Positions 46,801 through 54,600 of a stretch of DNA of 64,000 nt are shown piece by piece. The position numbers and the translations under genes are program-made. How positions within the stretch are numbered: the first letter of the stretch is position 1; each line of letters starts with the position of its first letter. The notes under the pieces are model-generated. The model saw nothing but the letters and a program-made list of their open reading frames with translations. It was not told the origin of the DNA and searched no databases. Source of the stretch: Kordia sp. TARA_039_SRF (GTDB taxonomy: Bacteria; Bacteroidota; Bacteroidia; Flavobacteriales; Flavobacteriaceae); contig SMNH02000009.1 of assembly GCA_006383075.2 (NCBI GenBank), positions 91,143 through 155,142 of the forward strand. The letters run 5' to 3'.

Positions 46801-48207
46801 ATGCACGTAAAAGGAAGATATTCATGGCTTTTGCGACCATTTTTTTTGGTGTTTGACTTGTGCGTCATTAATATTCTTGTCTTTTTCTTTTTCAACTTTA
46901 ACGACCAAGATTTATACTTTTTTGAATCGAGCTTTTGGAACAATAAGCATTTACTATTCATCATTTATACGGCTATTTTTTGGCCATTATCTGCATTTTT
47001 CCTCAAATTTTACAACGTATATCGTTTTACGTCTATTCCGCAAATATTATCGCTTCTCATCAAACAATTATTGGCGTACACGCTGATTGTATATGCGTTT
47101 ATTGGAATATTTAGAAGTATTGATGTTTCCGCTTTTGTGACGTTTAAATACTTGTTGCTGAGTTTCGGAATTATCGGCACGGGAAAAATTATTGGGTATT
47201 ATGGTTTAAAAAAATACCGTGCTGTGCTAGATGGAAACATTCGTCGTGTTATCATCATCGGATTCAGTGCTGGCGCGCAAGAATTAGAGCGTTTGTTTCG
47301 AAACAACAAAGAACTAGGATACAAACTATTGGGTATTTTTAGCAATAAAGACAATGAAATCATCACAGGAACAATTGAAGAAAGTTTTGATTTTATTGAA
47401 AAGGAAAAAGGAATTGATGAAATTTACTGTGCCATCGATGAACTTTCAGAAAAGCATGTGAATGATTATGTGAAATACGCTAGCTTAAACATGATTAACA
47501 TCAAGTTTATTCCCAACACGAAAAAACTGATTACGAAGCGACTCAAAACGGATTATTACAATTATTTACCAGTTTTATCCATTCAAGAAGTTGCGTTGAA
47601 CAACAATCTAAATCGTTTTGTTAAACGTGCTTTTGACATTGTATTCTCAATTTTTATTATCATTTTTCTGCTGTCATGGTTGGTTCCGTTGATGGCAATT
47701 TTGATAAAATTAGAATCTAGAGGACCTGTTTTTTACAAACATGTTCGCAATGGAATTAATTACAAAGAATTCACCTGTTACAAATTTCGTTCGCTAACGC
47801 AAAACAGCGATGCCAATTATGATCATGTAACGGAGAAAGACTCACGCGTAACACGTATTGGACGCTTTATTCGAAAAACGAGTATTGACGAATTGCCACA
47901 GTTTTTTAATGTGCTCAAAGGTGATATGTCCGTCGTTGGACCAAGACCACACATGATTCCGTACACGAAAGAATACGCCAAAAAAATTGATAAATACAAC
48001 TTCGTATTCCGCCACAGCGTTAAACCTGGTATTTCCGGATTGGCGCAAGTAAAAGGCTATCGTGGTGAAATTAAAAACGACGAAGATATCATCAACCGAA
48101 TTAAGTACGATATATTTTACATTGAAAACTGGTCACTTTTTTTAGACATAAAAATTATCTTTGAAACGATTTTAAATATCGTTCGAGGAGAAAAAAATGC
48201 CTATTGA
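46801..48207 (+). CDS. polytopic phosphoglycosyl transferase (WbaP/WcaJ-like)
   Basis: Priming transferase of 468 residues with the long layout: four N-terminal membrane helices (residues ~10-130), a nucleotide-binding-like middle domain (VIIIGFSAGAQELERLF), another hydrophobic segment (DIVFSIFIIIFLLSWLVPLM), and the catalytic domain with [39 protein letters not shown] (Asp-Glu pair), VVGPRPHMIPYTKEYA and KPGISGLAQVKGYRGEI. This group usually starts chains with glucose- or galactose-1-phosphate. It is the second priming enzyme of the cluster, besides the PglC-like protein. It overlaps the start region of the GT2 gene. Confidence 0.92.
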   Translation: MHVKGRYSWLLRPFFLVFDLCVINILVFFFFNFNDQDLYFFESSFWNNKHLLFIIYTAIFWPLSAFFLKFYNVYRFTSIPQILSLLIKQLLAYTLIVYAFIGIFRSIDVSAFVTFKYLLLSFGIIGTGKIIGYYGLKKYRAVLDGNIRRVIIIGFSAGAQELERLFRNNKELGYKLLGIFSNKDNEIITGTIEESFDFIEKEKGIDEIYCAIDELSEKHVNDYVKYASLNMINIKFIPNTKKLITKRLKTDYYNYLPVLSIQEVALNNNLNRFVKRAFDIVFSIFIIIFLLSWLVPLMAILIKLESRGPVFYKHVRNGINYKEFTCYKFRSLTQNSDANYDHVTEKDSRVTRIGRFIRKTSIDELPQFFNVLKGDMSVVGPRPHMIPYTKEYAKKIDKYNFVFRHSVKPGISGLAQVKGYRGEIKNDEDIINRIKYDIFYIENWSLFLDIKIIFETILNIVRGEKNAY

Positions 48208-48209
48208 TC

Positions 48210-48980
48210 ATGCGTCAGCCGCTCGTTTCTGTCATTACACCAACCTATAATTCGGAAGATTTCATTTCGGACACCATTGATTCGGTTCGTGCGCAAAGCT
48301 ATGCTAACTGGGAAATGATTCTTGTGGATGATGCTTCTTCAGACAAAACCGTAGCAATTTTACACGAATACGCCGCAACAGACGAACGCATCAAAGTACA
48401 TGCACTACAAACCAACTCCGGAGCTGCCATCGCACGAAATACTGCCATTGAAAAAGCTTCAGGCAGTTATATAGCCTTTTTGGATGCCGATGATTTGTGG
48501 AAGCCTGAAAAGCTCGAAAGACAAATCGCATTCATGCAAAAAAAAGATATCGCGGTAAGTTTTTCTAGTTATGAGCTCATGGACGAACAAGGAAATTCGT
48601 TTCAAAAAATGGTGAAAGCTTTGCCCAAAGTGGATTTTTCCAAAATGCTCAAAAGTAACTATATTGGGAATTTGACAGGAATTTACAATGCAGACAAATT
48701 AGGGAAAGTATACATGCCCAACATTCGCAAACGACAAGATTGGGCATTATGGCTCACATTGGTGCAAAAAGTAGGTTTTGCGTATAGTTTGGAAGCTCCG
48801 TTGGCAACATATCGCGTGCGCGAAAACTCTATTTCGTCCAATAAACTAAATTTATTACAATACAATTACACTATTTACAGAAAGGCGCTTAACTTTGGCG
48901 TTTTAAAATCGATAGTATATTTACTGCGATTTTTACTAGAACATTTCTTTATAAAACCACGACAAACCGTACAACTATGA
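48210..48980 (+). CDS. GT2 family glycosyltransferase
   Basis: A 256-residue GT-A fold glycosyltransferase. The ATG at 48210 (MRQPLVSVITPTYNSEDFIS) is chosen over a TTG at 48204 that overlaps the previous stop. Landmarks are WEMILVDDASSDKT, NSGAAIARNTAIEKASG and the metal-binding AFLDADDLWKPEKLERQIAF, and the C-terminal KRQDWALWLTLVQK. The donor is unknown. It ends the polysaccharide cluster and overlaps purD by 4 nt (ATGA). Confidence 0.92.
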   Translation: MRQPLVSVITPTYNSEDFISDTIDSVRAQSYANWEMILVDDASSDKTVAILHEYAATDERIKVHALQTNSGAAIARNTAIEKASGSYIAFLDADDLWKPEKLERQIAFMQKKDIAVSFSSYELMDEQGNSFQKMVKALPKVDFSKMLKSNYIGNLTGIYNADKLGKVYMPNIRKRQDWALWLTLVQKVGFAYSLEAPLATYRVRENSISSNKLNLLQYNYTIYRKALNFGVLKSIVYLLRFLLEHFFIKPRQTVQL

Positions 48981-50248
48981 ACATTCTTGTGTTAGGATCA
49001 GGAGGAAGAGAACATACACTTACTTGGAAAATTGCGCAAAGTCCGCGCGTTGCAAAACTATTTGTAGCACCGGGAAACGCAGGAACTGCTGCCATTGCTA
49101 AAAATGTGGCAATGAATGTAAACGATTTTGAAGCGATTGGACAATTTTCTCTAGAAAATAACATCGATATGGTTGTGGTAGGACCTGAAGATCCACTTGT
49201 CAATGGAATTCACGATTACTTTTTGAATGATGATGTGTTGAAAGGAATTCACGTGATTGGTCCGCAAAAAGAAGCCGCCGAATTGGAAGGAAGCAAGGAA
49301 TTTGCCAAAAAATTCATGATGCGTCACAACATTCCGACGGCTGCGTATGAAAGTTTTACAAAAGAAACGGTGGAAGCAGGTTGCGAATTTTTAACGACAC
49401 TACAACCACCGTACGTACTCAAAGCAGACGGTTTGGCGGCTGGAAAAGGCGTGTTAATCATCAACGATTTGCAAGAAGCGCAAGATTCCTTACGTGAAAT
49501 GTTAGTCGATGCGAAATTCGGAAATGCCAGTACCAAAGTGGTTATTGAAGAGTTTTTAGACGGTATTGAATTGAGCTGTTTTGTGGTGACAGACGGAAAA
49601 AACTACATAACACTTCCAACGGCGAAAGATTACAAACGTATTGGCGAAGGCGATACAGGTTTAAATACAGGCGGAATGGGCGCGGTTTCTCCAGTTCCTT
49701 TTGCAGATGAGGAATTCATGGAAAAAATTGAATCGCGTATCATCAAACCAACGATTGACGGTTTTCAGAAAGATAATTTACCGTATAAAGGATTTGTCTT
49801 TATCGGATTGATAAAAGTTGGAAACGATCCGTTTGTTATTGAATACAACGTACGAATGGGCGATCCAGAAACGGAAGTTGTCATTCCGCGTTTGGAAAAT
49901 GATTTGGTAGATATTTTGGAAGCTGTGGGAACACAAACGCTAGATACAATCGATGTTCAAATTAAAAAAGAAGCCGCTACCACGATTATGGTAGTTTCTG
50001 GCGGTTATCCAGAAGCATACGAAAAAGGAAAAGAAATTACTGGAATAACAACGATTGAAGATTCAATAGTGTTTCATGCAGGTACCAAATTGGACGGTGA
50101 AAAAGTGGTTACCAATGGCGGAAGAGTCATTGCCATTACTTCGTATGCGAACACGTACGAAGATGCCATAAAAAAATCTTATCAAAACATAGCAAAACTA
50201 CATTTTGATAAGATGTATTACAGAAAAGATATTGGCTTCGACTTATAA
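48977..50248 (+). CDS. purD: phosphoribosylamine--glycine ligase
   Basis: Second step of purine synthesis: joins glycine to 5-phosphoribosylamine using ATP. The 423-residue ATP-grasp protein begins MNILVLGSGGREHTLTWKIA and has VVVGPEDPLVNGI, PPYVLKADGLAAGKGVLI, GDTGLNTGGMGAVSPVPFAD, and NVRMGDPETEVVIPRL, all PurD hallmarks. It overlaps the GT2 stop by 4 nt, so this purine gene is translationally linked to the polysaccharide operon. Its 3' end overlaps the convergent DUF6341 gene by 6 nt. Confidence 0.97.
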   Translation: MNILVLGSGGREHTLTWKIAQSPRVAKLFVAPGNAGTAAIAKNVAMNVNDFEAIGQFSLENNIDMVVVGPEDPLVNGIHDYFLNDDVLKGIHVIGPQKEAAELEGSKEFAKKFMMRHNIPTAAYESFTKETVEAGCEFLTTLQPPYVLKADGLAAGKGVLIINDLQEAQDSLREMLVDAKFGNASTKVVIEEFLDGIELSCFVVTDGKNYITLPTAKDYKRIGEGDTGLNTGGMGAVSPVPFADEEFMEKIESRIIKPTIDGFQKDNLPYKGFVFIGLIKVGNDPFVIEYNVRMGDPETEVVIPRLENDLVDILEAVGTQTLDTIDVQIKKEAATTIMVVSGGYPEAYEKGKEITGITTIEDSIVFHAGTKLDGEKVVTNGGRVIAITSYANTYEDAIKKSYQNIAKLHFDKMYYRKDIGFDL

Positions 50249-50470
50249 GTACGAATGCGCTGTTACATCTTTATTTTCTTCGCCGTTGTCGTTGAATTTT
50301 TTCAATTGTAATACCCAGTATACAATTGCTGCTGCACAAATCAACATAAAAATCCAATTCAATGTGTTGGCTAGTGTCCAACTTTCTAATTCTAGTGCGC
50401 GCAATGCTTCAAATGGAAGAAATAATATTTCTTCAAACAAGTAAGCAATTCCTTCAAAAAAACTTTTCAT
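50243..50470 (-). CDS. DUF6341 family small membrane protein
   Basis: A 75-residue protein, MKSFFEGIAYLFEEILFLPF at the start, with one clear membrane helix (NTLNWIFMLICAAAIVYWVL) and a charged tail (KKFNDNGEENKDV). It matches the small Flavobacteriia-specific DUF6341 family, of unknown function, typically found next to DUF6427 and purD as here. It is convergent with purD (6-nt overlap) and divergent from DUF6427. Confidence 0.78.
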   Translation of the reverse strand: MKSFFEGIAYLFEEILFLPFEALRALELESWTLANTLNWIFMLICAAAIVYWVLQLKKFNDNGEENKDVTAHSYL

Positions 50471-50496
50471 CGATAAATCGTATTATATTTACACTA

Positions 50497-50504
50497 CAAA
50501 AGTA
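50497..50504 (-). promoter_or_regulatory. candidate -7 box for DUF6341
   Basis: The minus strand reads TACTTTTG, an exact TAnnTTTG match, ending 26 nt before the DUF6341 ATG in the 47-bp divergent gap. Confidence 0.45.
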
Positions 50505-50517
50505 TAAAAACCTATAA

Positions 50518-51441
50518 ATGATAACAAGCGTTTTTGGAAAATCAAAACCGATAAATTTTATCCTCTGTGCAGTATTGCTGTTGGTGTATTTCGTAATATA
50601 CTTATTTTCAGCAACTAAAGCCGTTAGTTTAGAGCTTTTGACGGCAGAACTTCCTGTGGTTTTGTTGTTGTTATTTTCGTTATTTATGGTGAATTTTATC
50701 GTGAAGAAGAACGATTTAACCGAACAAAACGATTATGCGCTGCTTGTATTCACCTTAATTATTGGATTTTTTCCTTCCATTTTTCAGCAAATTAATATCG
50801 TTTTGATACAGCTTTTGTTACTTTTTGCTTTTAGACGAATTATTACATTGGGTTCGTTGCGAAGTATAAAACAGAAACTATTTGATGCTTCTCTTTTTAT
50901 TGGTTTGGCTGTTTTGTTTGATTTTTGGGTAGTACTTTATATGACAATTGTCTACTTAGGAATTTTATTGTATGTTTCGAGTGATTATAAAAATTGGCTC
51001 GTACCATTTATAGGATTTGGAGTCGTTGTGATGCTCTATATTGTATACGAATATCTTACAAAATCAACGATTCTTACAAATTCGCTGTTGGAGTTTGATG
51101 CGGAAATTAATTATTCAACGACAAACTATAGACGTATTGCACTACATTTTGTAATTGCATTTCTTTTTAGCATTAATTTTGTACTATTTTTTTTAAAGTA
51201 CAAAACGTATTCTTCTCAAAAAAAACTTTCTTTTTTATTAATCAATATGCTGTTTTTTATAGGTGTATTTTACGTGTTAATTGCTAAAAATAGCATTCAA
51301 AATACGGAGTTTTTATTTGCATTTCCATTAGCTGTTTTTATGGCGAATCTTCTCGAAAATATTGAAAACAAAAGGATTGGTAATAGCATCCTAATTATAC
51401 TAATGATTGTTAGTTTTTTCTTCAATGTATACCTAAAATAA
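50518..51441 (+). CDS. DUF6427 family membrane protein
   Basis: Polytopic membrane protein of 307 residues with about eight to nine helices, starting MITSVFGKSKPINFILCAVL. The short N-terminal MITSxFxKSKPINF pattern and hydrophobic profile fit DUF6427, a Bacteroidota family of unknown function that usually neighbours DUF6341, purD and a GT2 gene. Its general look (repeated phenylalanine-rich helices, a loop with EFDAEINYSTTNYRRIALH) is like that of membrane glycosyltransferase or polymerase-type proteins, but no catalytic motif is visible. It is followed by 242 bp without a gene. Confidence 0.78.
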   Translation: MITSVFGKSKPINFILCAVLLLVYFVIYLFSATKAVSLELLTAELPVVLLLLFSLFMVNFIVKKNDLTEQNDYALLVFTLIIGFFPSIFQQINIVLIQLLLLFAFRRIITLGSLRSIKQKLFDASLFIGLAVLFDFWVVLYMTIVYLGILLYVSSDYKNWLVPFIGFGVVVMLYIVYEYLTKSTILTNSLLEFDAEINYSTTNYRRIALHFVIAFLFSINFVLFFLKYKTYSSQKKLSFLLINMLFFIGVFYVLIAKNSIQNTEFLFAFPLAVFMANLLENIENKRIGNSILIILMIVSFFFNVYLK

Positions 51442-51579
51442 GTTCAAAAACCGTAAAAATTCTAAAGTAAAAACTTACATTGAAGTAAGTTAATATATAC
51501 AAAAAGTACTTTTTCTCGAATTTAATGACGTTTTATCTAAAAGAAAAACCTCTTTTCGGCATTTTAGGATAATTCCAAA

Positions 51580-51587
51580 TATTTTTG
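51580..51587 (+). promoter_or_regulatory. candidate -7 box for the SdrD-like protein
   Basis: TATTTTTG matches TAnnTTTG and lies 96 nt upstream of the ATG at 51684, giving a long 5' leader. No other feature is seen in the 242-bp gap (51442-51683). Confidence 0.4.
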
Positions 51588-51683
51588 TGTTCGAGAATTA
51601 AGCCGCTCACCCCAAACTTATTTTAAACATAATCTATTTTATTTACTTCTGGTATATATAATAGTAAACTAAACAGCAAATCA

Positions 51684-54600
51684 ATGAAGACTAAAATTAC
51701 TCTTTTGGTCCTAACTGCCTTATTAGGACTAACGAATGTTTTCGCTAATTCGATGCCAACCAGCGAAAATATTGTCGAGAATGAAATGATGACCTCCGAT
51801 GGTAACTTAATTATCATTTCAGCAGGAAAAAGAATCTACAAACTCGACATGGATACGTACCACGCTACGTTATTGGCAACCTCACCTTATGTAAACGAAA
51901 TTAACTCTATCGCTAGTGATGTAGCTACGGGATGGCTTTTTTACGTTTCAAACCATATTTCTAGGTACAACTGGACGATTTATGGATACAATGTGTACAC
52001 AGATACGCATAAAAACTTTGGGTCGGTACGACACTTTTTCACAGGAACTGGACATGCAAACTCTTCAAGAGGTTTAGGGTCTGGTGGAGCAACTTTTTAC
52101 AACGGGAAATTATATTTCGCAATGGAATATCCTGTACGTTGCTATTACCACAGAGATGGAAGAAGAACAGCGTCTACAAACACTAACCCGAAAGATGAAT
52201 TGAATAATAATCCAAGAGCTGCAACGACAACTTCAACCTCTATAGGAATGTTTAGCACTAGAGGAACTACTGTTTCTACAGAAGAAGATACTGTAGATAA
52301 TGGTGGAAGAGAAGGAAATGGAGAAACTCCTGAAGATTTCGTTGTCATCGAAGCAGAAGAAGCAAATCAATTAAACGATAATGTTGTTGATTACATTTCT
52401 GAAGAAGATTTACCTGAAGAAACAGAAGCAAACTCTGATGCTAACTTACAACAAAGAGGAAATTCATATCAAACAGAAAGCTACGGCTATTCTAACAGCT
52501 CGTATAACAATAATATTTACTTATTGGAAATTAGCTTTAACGGATTATCGGATACTTCTGGTCAAACAGCTTCTGTATCTAACGGAAGACCAGTATATGA
52601 CAACTGGTGGTACTCTAGCTTCTTATACAGAGGAGAATTAGGAGATATCGTAGTGGGTGATAATGGACAAATGTATGCTGCGACTTCTTACCAAGTACAA
52701 GCGTATAACTTTAACACAAACCGTTACGACTGGGCAAACAATGAAGATGTGTATGCTCAAATGGCGAAGGATAAGCACAACCACCTTCAATTATTGAAGA
52801 ACAGAAAGCACTACACTACATATTACTACCACGGATGCCCACAAAATACATATACAGCTAAGAGTTATGTACAAAAATATACGGCTCCTTCTAATTTAAG
52901 AACATACAATAGTTTACAATTAGGTTCATTAAATGAAATCTCTGGTTTAGATCCACAAGATGTTGGTAAAATTACTGATGCGTCTGACTATGTTGACTTA
53001 ACGCCACCTGTATCTTACAAAGTAAAAGGTATCGTATACGACGATAACAACGAAGATGGAAATATTGATGCAGGAGAAACTGCTACATCAGGAATTACAG
53101 TAACATTATACGCTGACAATAACAATGACAATATGTTAGATTCAGGAGATACTGTAATTGACTCACAAACTACAGATGCTAACGGAGCATATGAATTTAA
53201 CAATATCGATGTTGCTGAAACATTAGTAGCAGTAACGGTACCAAACAATACACCAACAACAACATTTACGTCAACAACTTCTGAAGTAGTAGCAATATCA
53301 GGTTCTACAAATGATGTAACTGTTGATTTTGGAATCAATGAAGCATTAATTCCTGTAAATTATGATGTTTTCGGAACTGTATATGATGACAATAACGAAA
53401 ATGCAACGTTAGATGGTGGTGAAGCAGGATTGGAAAATGTAACACTTACATTATATGCTGACAACAATGCTGACGGATTGTTAGACTCAGGAGATACAGT
53501 AATCTCAACAACAGCATCTGCAAACGATGGAACATATAGCTTCTTACACGTATGTGTTCAAAACACAATCGTAGCAGTAACAGTACCAACAGCTACTGGA
53601 GAATTTACATACACATTAACAACTGCAGGAACGCAAGCTATTGATGCAATCAATACAGACGTAACAGGAGTTGATTTCGGAATCAATGAAGTACAAGTAA
53701 TTGACTACGCTATCTCAGGAAATGTATATGATGACAACGACGAAAGTGGAGCACAAGATGCTGGAGAAGATGACTTAGCATCAATCACAGTAACCTTATA
53801 TGCTGATAACAATGCAGACGGAGCAGTAGATGCTGGCGATACCGTAATCGGAACAGCAACAACAGCTGCAGACGGAACGTATAGCTTCTCAAACGTAACT
53901 GTTGAAAACACAGTAGTAGCAGTAACTGTACCAGGAAACACACCTGAATTTACATACACATTAACAACTGCAGGAGAAGTAAACACAAGCTCAACAATTG
54001 TAAACGTTGACAATGTAAACTTTGGAATCAATGAAGTACAAGTAATTGACTATGCTATCTCAGGAAATGTATATGATGACAATGACGAAAGTGGAGCACA
54101 AGATGCTGGAGAAGATGATTTAGCATCAATCACGGTTACTTTGTATGCTGATAACAACGCAGACGGAGCAGTAGACGCTGGCGATACCGTAATCGGAACA
54201 GCAACAACAGCTGCAGACGGAACATATAGCTTCTCAAACGTAACTGTAGAAAATACAGTAGTAGCCGTAACTGTACCAGGAAACACACCTGAATTCACAT
54301 ACACATTAACAACTGCAGGGGAAGTAAATACAAGCTCAACAATTACAAACGTTGACAATGTAAACTTCGGAATCAATGAAGTACAAATTATTGACTACAA
54401 TATCTCAGGAACTGTATTTGATGACGATAACGAAAATGGTATAGCAGATGCTGGTGAGCGTGACTTAGAAAATATCACAGTTACTCTATACGCTGATACA
54501 AATGCAGACGGAGCAGTGGACGCTGGTGATACAGTAATCGGAACAGCAACAACAGCAAACGACGGTTCATATAGTTTCTCTAACGTAACTGTTGAAAACA

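Noticed and set aside
53700..54389. Possible CRISPR or satellite array
   Set aside because: The 345-bp period is a multiple of three, the frame is open throughout, and changes are mostly synonymous, so it is a coding repeat.
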